From: Dyadobacter sp. SG02
GTDB taxonomy: Bacteria > Bacteroidota > Bacteroidia > Cytophagales > Spirosomataceae
Assembly: GCF_900109045.1 (NCBI RefSeq)
Contig: NZ_FNYL01000001.1
Coordinates: forward strand, 383,386-447,385
Direction: 5' to 3'
Length of the DNA: 64,000 nucleotides
The notes under the pieces are model-generated. The model saw nothing but the letters and a program-made list of their open reading frames with translations, ran no database searches and was not told where the DNA came from. How positions within the stretch are numbered: position 1 is the first letter of the stretch; every line of letters starts with the position of its first letter. Below are positions 34,810 to 45,440 of this stretch, in pieces. The position numbers and the translations under genes were made by a program.

Positions 34810-35379
34810 TTACATGGAAAGGTTTGTCTTGAATAATTTAATGGAAATCGCCAGCAGAATAATGCCGAATACCTTGCGCAGAATATCCGTACCGCCCTGC
34901 CCCAGCTTTCTTTCCAGCCAGTTCGACGATTTTAATACGAGGTAAATGAAAAAGAGGTTCAGCACGATGCCGACGAGAATATTCTGGATCTGGTAGGTCG
35001 AACGGAGCGACAGCAACGTGGTCATCGTAGCCGCACCGGCGATCATCGGAAATGCGATCGGCACAATGGACGCCACGCCCACGTCGATGTTACCATGTTT
35101 GAAAATGTCGCGGCCCAGGATCATTTCCAGTCCGAGCAGGAAAAGGATAATCGCTCCGGCAATGGCGAACGACGCAATATCGACGCCGAAAAGGCTCAGC
35201 AATCTTTCTCCCAAGAACAGAAAGACCACCATAATCGCCCCGGCCACAATCGTCGTTTTCTCCGACTCGATCTTGCCCAGTTTCCGCCGAAAATCGACGA
35301 TAATCGGCAATGAGCCAAGCACATCGATCACCGAAAAGAGGATCAGCGTGACGGAGATTATTTCCTTGAAATTGAACAT
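34810..35379 (-). CDS. MarC-family integral membrane protein
   Basis: 189 aa from the ATG at 35379 (product MFNFKEIISVTLILFSVIDV); an upstream in-frame ATG at 35412 is less likely. Six membrane helices are predicted, with the family blocks PIIVDFRRK and SIVPIAFPMIAGAATMTTLL. The MarC family is assigned to a possible amino-acid transporter or exporter class, but the function remains unsettled. Confidence 0.87.
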   Translation of the reverse strand: MFNFKEIISVTLILFSVIDVLGSLPIIVDFRRKLGKIESEKTTIVAGAIMVVFLFLGERLLSLFGVDIASFAIAGAIILFLLGLEMILGRDIFKHGNIDVGVASIVPIAFPMIAGAATMTTLLSLRSTYQIQNILVGIVLNLFFIYLVLKSSNWLERKLGQGGTDILRKVFGIILLAISIKLFKTNLSM

Positions 35380-35474
35380 GGGCTTACACTTTGGGGCGTT
35401 TTGATCCCGCAAAGTTGCTCAAAACCGACTGCTTACACAACCTTAAAAACCCATGATCGTGAAAATAGCGGCGG

Positions 35475-36188
35475 TTAGGAAGCGCTTCCCGGCAGGAAGT
35501 TCAGGAATGTATTGAACTGCTTTTTATACTTCTCCTCGTCGATTTTGTAGAAGAATGCACCTTTTTTAGAATAGCCCTTCTGCTTCTCGTCCAATTTAAT
35601 CAACAAATTGGTTGACAATAACTTACGACTAAAATTGCGCTTATCGAGCTCTGTTCCGAAAATAGCCTCGTACAATTTCTGCAACTGCGGAATCGTGAAT
35701 TTCTCCGGCAGCAATTCAAAGCCGATCGGGTGCTGTGAGGCTTTATAACGCAAATGCTGGATCGCCATATCGACCATCACACCATGATCGAAAAGCAGCT
35801 TCGGCAGTTCCTGCATCGAAAACCACTGTGCCTCGAAATTTTTGGAAATTTTGTGGTCGTAATCCTCCACATTGATCAGTGCGAAATAGGCCACAGACAC
35901 CGTTCGCTCAACCGGGTCGCGGTGCGGGCTTCCGAAAGTGTAAAGTTGTTCGAGGTAAATGTCGGTAAGGTTGGTAAGCTCAAAAAGAATGCGGGACGAC
36001 GCGCCTTCGAGGCTTTCGTCGGGCTGCACCCAACCGCCCATCAGCGACCACGTGTGATGTTCGTCTTCAATGCCCCTTTTTACCAGCAACAGTTTCAGCT
36101 CTTCGCCGTCAAAACCAAAAATAATCGAATCCAGCGCGACCAGACATTTGGTCTGGGCCTGGTATTGCTTTAAAATATCTAATCGCAC
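35475..36188 (-). CDS. Nudix-domain protein with C-terminal winged helix, probable regulator
   Basis: 237 aa from a GTG at 36188. The N-terminal Nudix fold (about 15-150) has a Nudix box GWVQPDESLEGASSRILFEL in which two of the key Glu positions (after Arg and the second of EE) are replaced by Ile and Leu, so hydrolase activity is doubtful. The C-terminal part (about 165-225, LQKLYEAIFG...RNFSRKLLSTNLL) is a winged helix. Degenerate Nudix-wHTH proteins include NrtR and the Bacteroidota AraR-type repressors. The ligand and targets here are unknown. Confidence 0.82.
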   Translation of the reverse strand: MRLDILKQYQAQTKCLVALDSIIFGFDGEELKLLLVKRGIEDEHHTWSLMGGWVQPDESLEGASSRILFELTNLTDIYLEQLYTFGSPHRDPVERTVSVAYFALINVEDYDHKISKNFEAQWFSMQELPKLLFDHGVMVDMAIQHLRYKASQHPIGFELLPEKFTIPQLQKLYEAIFGTELDKRNFSRKLLSTNLLIKLDEKQKGYSKKGAFFYKIDEEKYKKQFNTFLNFLPGSAS

Positions 36189-36262
36189 AATCTAGAAATC
36201 CGCGGGTGAGTAGATCTGTTTTTAGTTATAAATACAAGGAAGGCCATTTACTACTCATTCCT

Positions 36263-37321
36263 TCAATTAGGGGCCATTTTCACCAAAAAAGCCTTCAATA
36301 TGGCTATTTCCTCGTCGCTGATCGCCGGGAAATTGGCAATGCGGAAACTGGTATCTTTCTCTTTGCCATAGCCATTACCCAGCGTGATCCCCTCTTTTTG
36401 TGCCGCATTTTTGAGGAATGCAATGCGCTCTTTCTCCGCACGGACGGCTATAACCGTGTCCGAGCGCACCGCTGTGTTTTCCACCACTAACTCATACCCG
36501 TATTCCAGCAGAAACGCATACCACTCGTGCGCGCGCCGGTGGGTCTGCGCGTCCACTTCCTCAATCGCCGGAACCTGCTGCATAACCTTTCCCAGCAGGT
36601 AAATACCAAGGATATTCGGAGTAAACGGGGTCTGAAATTTCAAAAAATTGTCGCGGATGAAGAGCAAGCTGTTGTAATGTTTCCGTTCGCCAACCTGTAT
36701 AGCACGCTCGATGGCTTTGGGCGAAACGATCATCACCGCGAGCCCTGCGGGCAAGCCGAAGCATTTCTGCACCGAGGCATACCAGATATCGGCATTCTCC
36801 CACGGCAAAATCACGCCGGCCATGACCGATGTGGCGTCGACGGCAATGAGGTTGTCTACTTTTTTGCGGATATCAAGCAGGAAACCCTCCGGAATTTTGG
36901 TACCGTTCGAGGTTTCATTGTAGGTCACGCAAATCAGTTCGTTACGCGAGAAGACGGCCGAGCGGTCCATCAGCAGCGTTTCATTCAACCCGAATGCGGC
37001 GTCACTCGCACGATGCGAAATGCGGTGGGTATATTCCATCCATTTTTCGCCGAATGCCCCGTTGTAAATATGCAGGCTCGAATCGATCAGCAGCGATTGG
37101 GCGATGATCTCCCAGCATTCCGTCGCCGACGATACGAAATATACCTCATAACCAGCCGGAACATCCAGCTTTGTTTTCAGATCGGCGATCGTCTGTTCCA
37201 GCAGTTGCATGAAACCGCTGCTACGGTGATTGGAGCTGATCAATCCGCTGGCAAATGCTTCGGAAATATATTGTTCGACCTGAGGATAAACCTTACTGGG
37301 CCCTGGGTAAAACGTGATCAT
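36263..37321 (-). CDS. class V aminotransferase (SerC-like)
   Basis: 352 aa. PLP-fold class V features: a PGPSKVYPQV start, SSNHRSSGF near 30, VDATSVMAGV with the Asp, and the PLP-binding Lys in ASVQKCFGLPAG. The phosphoserine aminotransferase or alanine-glyoxylate family is the closest reading by eye. Substrate cannot be assigned; no serine-pathway neighbours are adjacent. Confidence 0.82.
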   Translation of the reverse strand: MITFYPGPSKVYPQVEQYISEAFASGLISSNHRSSGFMQLLEQTIADLKTKLDVPAGYEVYFVSSATECWEIIAQSLLIDSSLHIYNGAFGEKWMEYTHRISHRASDAAFGLNETLLMDRSAVFSRNELICVTYNETSNGTKIPEGFLLDIRKKVDNLIAVDATSVMAGVILPWENADIWYASVQKCFGLPAGLAVMIVSPKAIERAIQVGERKHYNSLLFIRDNFLKFQTPFTPNILGIYLLGKVMQQVPAIEEVDAQTHRRAHEWYAFLLEYGYELVVENTAVRSDTVIAVRAEKERIAFLKNAAQKEGITLGNGYGKEKDTSFRIANFPAISDEEIAILKAFLVKMAPN

Positions 37322-37340
37322 AGCATTTCGTTTTTGGTTT

Positions 37341-37386
37341 AAAACAAAACATCACAGGCCGGAATTAAATCCCCAAACCTGTGATG
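37341..37386 (-). terminator. terminator downstream of dapA
   Basis: On the minus strand the 9-base arms CATCACAGG/CCTGTGATG are separated by 19 bases and followed by TTTTGTTTT. It lies about 90 bases downstream of the dapA stop. The long loop keeps confidence moderate. Confidence 0.55.
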
Positions 37387-37472
37387 CCTGAAATATAAAT
37401 TAGCAAGCCAGTATATCAAATAACAATACCGACTACAAATGACTACACTTGATTAGCCCTGACCTTTTGTTG

Positions 37473-38363
37473 TCACATAAACCCTTCCCGCACCATCGCC
37501 TTTTCCAGCTTCTCGCCCAATTCTTTTGAAGCTTTCAGCAATGGCAAACGTACATCCGAGCTGCAAATACCTTTGATTTCCAAACATTTCTTGATCCCTA
37601 CCGGGTTCGACTCGATGTAAAGCAGCGTATCGAATTCCAGGAACGCAAGCTGCAATTTGGCGGCGTCTTTGAAACGGCCTTCCAGCGCAGCCCAGGTGAG
37701 ATCGTGGAATTCTTTCGGGAATGCATTGGCAATCACCGAGATCACACCGTGCCAGCCCACGCTTGCCATGGTCGTTACCAGGTTATCGTCGCCCGAAAGC
37801 AACAAGAAGTCCTCAGGCGCACGCGCAGCCAGTTCCATGCTTTGTTCAATGCTGCCGCCTGCGTCTTTAATACCGATGATATTCGGATGCGCCGCCAGTT
37901 TCACGATCGTATCCGCTTTCATATTAATTACCGTACGGCCAGGCACATTATACAAAAGGAGCGGCACCGGCGAAGCGTCGGCGATGGCCGTGAAATGCGC
38001 GATAATGCCTTCCTGGGTCGGTTTGTTGTAATAAGGACATACCGAAAGGATCGCATCCACGCCCGTGAAATCGGTTTCCTTGATGATGTTCAGTACTTCC
38101 TGGGTATTGTTGCTTCCGACGCCATATACGATCGGCAACTTTTTGTAGTTGTTCTTTATTGTAAATGCCAGGATATCACGCTTTTCCTTAGAAGTAACTG
38201 TCGGCGACTCGCCTGTTGTCCCTTGTACTACGAGGTAGTCCGTACCACCTTCCGTCACCAGGTCGATCAGTCTTTTCAGACCCGGATAATCAATCTCATT
38301 CTGTTCATCAAAAGGTGTGATCAGCGCGGCCCCTACCCCTTTGAAACGTTGGTCCAATGGCAT
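37473..38363 (-). CDS. dapA: 4-hydroxy-tetrahydrodipicolinate synthase
   Basis: 296 aa, canonical length. Catalytic residues are visible: TTGES (about 49-53), Tyr in LYNVPGRT and the Schiff-base Lys in IIGIKDAGG (about 166). It condenses pyruvate and aspartate semialdehyde in the lysine/diaminopimelate pathway. A -7 element TAACTTTG sits about 35 bases upstream. Confidence 0.94.
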   Translation of the reverse strand: MPLDQRFKGVGAALITPFDEQNEIDYPGLKRLIDLVTEGGTDYLVVQGTTGESPTVTSKEKRDILAFTIKNNYKKLPIVYGVGSNNTQEVLNIIKETDFTGVDAILSVCPYYNKPTQEGIIAHFTAIADASPVPLLLYNVPGRTVINMKADTIVKLAAHPNIIGIKDAGGSIEQSMELAARAPEDFLLLSGDDNLVTTMASVGWHGVISVIANAFPKEFHDLTWAALEGRFKDAAKLQLAFLEFDTLLYIESNPVGIKKCLEIKGICSSDVRLPLLKASKELGEKLEKAMVREGFM

Positions 38364-38396
38364 TATTTACTTATATAATTGTTAGATTTTAAAACA

Positions 38397-38404
38397 CAAA
38401 GTTA
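38397..38404 (-). promoter_or_regulatory. candidate -7 element of dapA
   Basis: TAACTTTG on the minus strand matches TAnnTTTG exactly, with the start codon about 33 bases downstream. No -33 TTG at the expected spacing. Confidence 0.4.
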
Positions 38405-38428
38405 GCCTTCCGGGGCTATTTTCTTTAC

Positions 38429-40639
<2,211 letters not shown>

Positions 40640-40695
40640 TCACACGCTCAGTATGTCACACATTTTTTGTATTTTCGTTCAAAACGGCCAAGCCT

Positions 40696-41220
40696 ATGAA
40701 AACCCTGGAACCGACTATTTACTACAATCCGGATCTGACGCAGATCATAAACGGGGAGGAAGTCATGTCGCCTAGCCCGAAAATGCCGCATCAGTCCGCC
40801 TCGGGAGAACTCGTGTTTCTCCTGACAAGCCATGTAAAAGCACATCACCTGGGTCGTGTTTTTACCGCGCCTTTCGACGTAATTTTGGAACAGGATTTCA
40901 ATCACCTGCAACCGGATATTTTCTTCGTATCCAATGCGAACCGGGAGATTATGCAGGACTGGATTCGCGGCGTGCCTGATCTTGTCATTGAAATTGTTTC
41001 ACCTGGTTCCAAAAAGCTGGATACTGTCGTTAAAAAAGAAGTTTACGAACGCTATGGAGTTCCCGAATGCTGGATCGTATTTCCCGATAAGGTATGCATC
41101 GAAATATACACGCTGGTCGATGGACGTTACGCATTGTTCGGCTCGTTTTCCGGGGAAGAAAGCATTAAATCGCAAGTATTGGATAAACTTTCATTTCCCG
41201 TGAATGTGATCAATGAATAA
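40696..41220 (+). CDS. Uma2-family (DUF820) endonuclease-like protein, second copy
   Basis: 174 aa. Uma2 hallmarks: QPDIFFV (about 74-80), PDLVIEIVSPGSKKLD (about 94-110) with the E-x-hydrophobic core, and VKKEVYERYGVPECWIV. All predicted catalytic positions are present, unlike in the longer paralogue at 27493-28074, which has lost the SPGS loop. Function unsettled. It is divergent from ligA. Confidence 0.87.
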   Translation: MKTLEPTIYYNPDLTQIINGEEVMSPSPKMPHQSASGELVFLLTSHVKAHHLGRVFTAPFDVILEQDFNHLQPDIFFVSNANREIMQDWIRGVPDLVIEIVSPGSKKLDTVVKKEVYERYGVPECWIVFPDKVCIEIYTLVDGRYALFGSFSGEESIKSQVLDKLSFPVNVINE

Positions 41221-41281
41221 CCCGCCTTCCCCATAATTTCACTAATTTCGGCCTCATTAATCATTACAAGCTTCTGATTTC

Positions 41282-41929
41282 ATGGCTGAAATTGCCCCTT
41301 CCATACTCGCCGCGGATTTTGCGAACCTGCAACGCGACGTCGAAATGATCAACAGCAGTTCCGCAGGTTATATCCATGTCGACATTATGGACGGCATGTT
41401 CGTTCCCAATATTTCGTTCGGGCTTCCGGTTTGCGAGGCTATTCACCGGCATGCCAAAAAGCCGCTGGACGTGCATTTGATGATCGAACAGCCCGACCGT
41501 TACCTCGAAGCATTTCGCAATGCGGGCGCTTCGGGACTTACCGTGCATTATGAGGCTTGTCCGCATTTGCATCGCACGATCCAGCACATTAAGGAACTTG
41601 GTGCGGAACCTGGCGTGGCGCTCAATCCGCATACACCCGTGGAAGTTTTGAGTGAGATTATGGGTGATGTTTCGCTGATCCTCATCATGTCCGTCAACCC
41701 CGGTTTCGGCGGCCAGAAGTTCATTGAAAATACCTACCGGAAAATTGCGACGCTCGATAGTTACCGCAAAAAATTCGGCTACAATTTCAAAATCGAGGTC
41801 GACGGGGGCGTGAACCTCAACAATGCGCCCCGGCTTGTGCGGGAAGGTGTGGATATTCTCGTGGCGGGCAGCTTCGTTTTCACCTCGCCAGATCCGGTAC
41901 AAACCATCGCCGAGCTGGGCAATAGCTAG
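41282..41929 (+). CDS. rpe: ribulose-phosphate 3-epimerase
   Basis: 215 aa, a TIM barrel with the Rpe signatures HVDIMDGMFVPNISFG, VHLMIEQPDRY, VNPGFGGQKF and EVDGGVN. It interconverts ribulose and xylulose 5-phosphate. Its location just upstream of the surface-glycan region and 5.5 kb from a split transketolase may be coincidence, although xylulose 5-phosphate is a transketolase donor. Confidence 0.95.
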   Translation: MAEIAPSILAADFANLQRDVEMINSSSAGYIHVDIMDGMFVPNISFGLPVCEAIHRHAKKPLDVHLMIEQPDRYLEAFRNAGASGLTVHYEACPHLHRTIQHIKELGAEPGVALNPHTPVEVLSEIMGDVSLILIMSVNPGFGGQKFIENTYRKIATLDSYRKKFGYNFKIEVDGGVNLNNAPRLVREGVDILVAGSFVFTSPDPVQTIAELGNS

Positions 41930-41949
41930 CACTCATTTAGGAGACACCA

Positions 41950-43290
41950 ATGAAAATTCCCGAATCGCCGGCCGCCGGAACGCCGGTCGCCGGAACGCCG
42001 GCCGCCGGATCGCCGGTCGTTAAATCGCTGGCTCTTGTTTTGCTGGCTTGCTTGCTTTCGATGGGATTTGCATTCCGGGGAGAAGACCAGGCACCCGCAA
42101 AATTCCCGCTAAAAATCAGTCCGAACGGCAGGCATATTACCGACAACCACGGAACGCCGTTCCTGATGGTAGCCGACGTGGCATGGCAAATGCTCCGGAG
42201 GCTAAGCTACGCGGAAGCGGTTCAATATATGGACATCCGCAAATCGCAGTCGTTCAACACCTTTCTGGTGCAACTACTGCCCGCATTGCCTAATCAGCGG
42301 AACTTCAATAAGGTAGCGCCGTTTCTTGACAATAACGATCTGACCAAACCCAACAAAGCCTATTTCGATTACCTCGAAAAAATCGTCATAGCGGCCAGAG
42401 AGCGCAATCTGGTGGTGGGGATCGTGGTTTCGCGGCAGAGCTGGAATACGGTTTTTGATACCCAAAAAGAGGAAGCCTGGAAAAGTTACGGGACTTATGT
42501 CGGGAAGCATTTTGCCAAATATTCCAACATCATCTGGATCGTCAGCGAAGAGGAGTACCAGAGCGCGTCGCAGTTCAAAGCGATTTCCGAAGGCATCCGA
42601 ACCGAATCCGACGGGCAAATCCTGGCGTCGCTCAATACCTGCTCGCCCACGAGCGTGAACGACAACTCGCCCAACCATTCGCAGCTCAAATTCATTATCC
42701 CCGACTCCACGGTAACCCCGGCGGAATATGCCGCATTGGCCAACTGGCAGAAGAATTCGGCCGAAGTTGCATCGAGGCCATTCCTGATCGCCAATTCGGA
42801 ATTCCCCAAGGAAATTACCGACCAGTCGACGCTTATCCGCAACCAGGCGTATCAATCGATTCTGAGCTCGGCCGCAGGATTTTGCCATATGAGTACGATC
42901 AAGAATTTCAACCCTACCTGGAAAGTCAATATCTCCAAAGACGGTGCCGAATACATTCATCAACTCGTCAAGATCCTCAAAGGTATTCCGTGGGAATATA
43001 TGCAACCGGACACACCCGATTTGCTGATAGATTCGCTCGATAAGGCCGAAATAGGCATTGTTTCCCTTTCGAACAAAAAGATGGCCATGCTGTACATTCC
43101 CACCTCGAGACCGGTGCGCCTGGACCTCAAACATTTGGAAGGCAGCCTTTTCGGCGCGGTCTGGTACAGTCCGCGTACCGGCAAAAGATGGAACGGCAAG
43201 GATTTGAAACTGGACGAAGAAGCGATCGTTCAGCCGCCCGAGCTACAACCGGAATGGGACTGGATACTCCTCATCGGCGCCAAGCAGTAG
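41950..43290 (+). CDS. secreted DUF4038/apiosidase-like glycoside hydrolase
   Basis: 446 aa. An unusual signal peptide with an extended proline/alanine/glycine n-region (from the 15-bp repeats) precedes the hydrophobic core SLALVLLACLLSMGFAF. The catalytic TIM-barrel domain starts with KISPNGRHITDNHGTPF and contains DVAWQMLRRLSYAEA, IIWIVSEEE and ANSEFPKE, carrying likely catalytic acidic residues. The C-terminal portion (about 370-446) resembles a beta-sandwich with YSPRTGKRW. Families with DUF4038 include apiosidase-like and rhamnogalacturonan-side-chain enzymes. The substrate here is a guess. Confidence 0.85.
   Translation: MKIPESPAAGTPVAGTPAAGSPVVKSLALVLLACLLSMGFAFRGEDQAPAKFPLKISPNGRHITDNHGTPFLMVADVAWQMLRRLSYAEAVQYMDIRKSQSFNTFLVQLLPALPNQRNFNKVAPFLDNNDLTKPNKAYFDYLEKIVIAARERNLVVGIVVSRQSWNTVFDTQKEEAWKSYGTYVGKHFAKYSNIIWIVSEEEYQSASQFKAISEGIRTESDGQILASLNTCSPTSVNDNSPNHSQLKFIIPDSTVTPAEYAALANWQKNSAEVASRPFLIANSEFPKEITDQSTLIRNQAYQSILSSAAGFCHMSTIKNFNPTWKVNISKDGAEYIHQLVKILKGIPWEYMQPDTPDLLIDSLDKAEIGIVSLSNKKMAMLYIPTSRPVRLDLKHLEGSLFGAVWYSPRTGKRWNGKDLKLDEEAIVQPPELQPEWDWILLIGAKQ
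41967..42026 (+). repeat. 15-bp tandem repeat within the signal peptide of the DUF4038 gene
   Basis: Four 15-base units (41967, 41982, 41997, 42012) of the form GCCGGCCGCCGGAAC, the last one degenerate. Each encodes five residues of an AAGTP/VAGTP/AAGSP series, so a change in copy number stays in frame. Each unit is GC-rich and partly self-complementary, so hairpins near the start codon are possible. Confidence 0.85.
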
Positions 43291-43359
43291 GATTGACTTT
43301 TTTTTGTATTATTAATATATTACCAGATATAGAATAGCCCGGCCGATATCTGATCATCC

Positions 43360-45381
43360 ATGCGTTTGAAATTTAAAAACACCCTTTTTGGCATTTTAAT
43401 GGCTGTAATGCCGCTTTCCGCATACTGCCAGCAGGTGTTATGGGCCAACAAGGTTTTAGGCTATTCTTCCGAGCACCGGCCCTCCCAGATCGGGCACGGC
43501 TATCGCTCCAAACAGATCCTCGGCGTTCCCAATAAGCTACCCGATTTCGGCGACAGCCCGTGTGCCTGGACACCCGCCGACGCCGACAGTCGCAATGAAG
43601 AGTGGATCAAAGTGGGTTTTGAGAAAGCCATCCCGTTGAAACAGGTTGCCATTGCCGAGAACTTCAACCCGGGTGCCATCGTGCGGGTATATGCGTATGA
43701 CGCGACGGGCAAAGAATACCTCGTATCGGAGACTCCGGCGACCCAGCAGACCGTGAAGGGACGAATGCTACGTATTTTTCCCAAACAGAATATCCAGGCC
43801 AATGCGGTGAAAATAGTACTGCAACCGGGCAGGGTTTCGGGTTTTAATCAGATCGATGCGATCGGCATTTCTTCGGACGAGGCGCCGGTTGAAGCCAAAA
43901 TCAATTTCGTGACTTCCCAGCTAAAAGCGCAGAAGGAGAATATGGGCAAGGCGATCAATTCCAAGGGCCAGGAAATAGCCCCCATTATCTCGCCGGACGG
44001 CAAAACACTTTATTTTACAAGAAACAATTTCGAAGGCAATATCGGCTCGCCCGGCCGGCAGGACGTGTGGTACTCCACGCTTAACGAGCAAGGCCAGTGG
44101 TCTGACGCGGCCAATATCGGCCCGCCAATCAATAATGCGGGCGAGAATGCGGCTACCAGTATTTCGGCCGGCGGGAAAACGCTCTACCTGATTAACGAAT
44201 ACCGGCCTGATGGCAGCATGTACTTCGGATTTTCGAATTCATTTAAAACCAAATCGGGTTGGGGATTCCCGCGAACGTTGCGGATCATGAACCTTGTAAA
44301 AACGGCCAAAACGTTGGAAGTTACCGTCTCGCCGTTTGAAAATGTGCTCATTATGTCCGTTGAAGGCCCCGATTCCGAGGGAAACAAGGACCTCTATATT
44401 TCATTTTTACAAAAAGACAATTCATGGTCGGAGCCGCGGAACCTCGGAAGCGTGATCAACACGGCCGATACCGAAGGAACGCCTTTTCTCGCATTGGACA
44501 ATAAAACCCTGTATTTCTCCTCACAGGGGCACGCGGGCTACGGGGAAGGCGACTTGTTTCTTACCCGTCGCCTCGACGACACCTGGATGAACTGGTCGAC
44601 GCCCGAAAACCTGGGCCCGGCCGTAAACTCGCCGCTTTGGGATGCATTCATCAATATTCCCGCTACCGGAGACTACGCCTATTTCAGCGCCAGCGACAAG
44701 TTCCTGGGCCAGGAAGATATTTTCCGCATCCGCATGACACCCGAGATCAAGCCTGATCCTGTGGCCGTTGTAAGCGGAAGTGTATTGGAAGCGGAAACCA
44801 ATAAACCGGTCAAATCCGACATTGCCGCCGACATTAAAAGCAGCAATACTTCTTTCGCAACCGCCAGTTTCGACCCGGAAACCGGCGAATACCGGCTGAT
44901 ACTTCCGTTGAAAGAAATATACCGCATTACCGCTTCGGGCGAGGGCTTTTTTCCTACATCGGAAGACATGGACCTGAGTGCGGAAACCGGCTTCCGCACC
45001 ATTCGGAAGAACATTTACCTGCAACCGATCAAACCAGGCCAGCAGATCAGGCTGAGCAACACGATGTTTTCCCAAAGCAGCGCGGAAGTAATTCCGTCGT
45101 CGTTTGCCGAGCTCGACAAGATCGCGGAAACGATGAAGACCTATCCTACGATGGAGATATTGCTCGAAGGCCATACCGACAACCAGGGCGAAGTGCAAAA
45201 AAACGTCAAACTCTCCGCCGACCGCGTGGAACAAGTGAAGAAATACCTTTTGTCCAAAGGCATCGACGGCAAGCGCATTCAGACCAAAGCCTGGGGTCCG
45301 GCGCGGCCTATTGCCAGCAACCTCACGGAACAGACGCGCCAAAAGAACCGCAGAGTAGAGTTTACGATTCTTAAAATCTAA
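43360..45381 (+). CDS. discoidin-like, PD40, CarboxypepD-like and OmpA-domain protein
   Basis: 673 aa with a signal peptide (ILMAVMPLSAYCQ). Order: an N-terminal discoidin-like beta-sandwich (about 27-175, VLWANKVLGYSSEH and EWIKVGFEKAIPLKQV), PD40/WD40-like propeller repeats (about 200-470, ISPDGKTLYFTR and similar), a carboxypeptidase-regulatory-like domain (about 478-545) and an OmpA peptidoglycan-binding domain (about 560-673, LLEGHTDNQGEVQKN). It is probably a periplasmic protein tethering something to the cell wall. The layout resembles PorE-type proteins but has a discoidin domain instead of TPRs. Confidence 0.87.
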   Translation: MRLKFKNTLFGILMAVMPLSAYCQQVLWANKVLGYSSEHRPSQIGHGYRSKQILGVPNKLPDFGDSPCAWTPADADSRNEEWIKVGFEKAIPLKQVAIAENFNPGAIVRVYAYDATGKEYLVSETPATQQTVKGRMLRIFPKQNIQANAVKIVLQPGRVSGFNQIDAIGISSDEAPVEAKINFVTSQLKAQKENMGKAINSKGQEIAPIISPDGKTLYFTRNNFEGNIGSPGRQDVWYSTLNEQGQWSDAANIGPPINNAGENAATSISAGGKTLYLINEYRPDGSMYFGFSNSFKTKSGWGFPRTLRIMNLVKTAKTLEVTVSPFENVLIMSVEGPDSEGNKDLYISFLQKDNSWSEPRNLGSVINTADTEGTPFLALDNKTLYFSSQGHAGYGEGDLFLTRRLDDTWMNWSTPENLGPAVNSPLWDAFINIPATGDYAYFSASDKFLGQEDIFRIRMTPEIKPDPVAVVSGSVLEAETNKPVKSDIAADIKSSNTSFATASFDPETGEYRLILPLKEIYRITASGEGFFPTSEDMDLSAETGFRTIRKNIYLQPIKPGQQIRLSNTMFSQSSAEVIPSSFAELDKIAETMKTYPTMEILLEGHTDNQGEVQKNVKLSADRVEQVKKYLLSKGIDGKRIQTKAWGPARPIASNLTEQTRQKNRRVEFTILKI

Positions 45382-45440
45382 AAAATATCCTATAACGGGA
45401 AATTTCGTTATTTTCGCGGCGTCCATCAGCGAACGCACTA

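Noticed and set aside
45392..45411. ATAACG/CGTTAT hairpin after the OmpA-domain gene as a terminator
   Set aside because: Arms are only six bases and the T tail is interrupted, so it was not listed as a feature.
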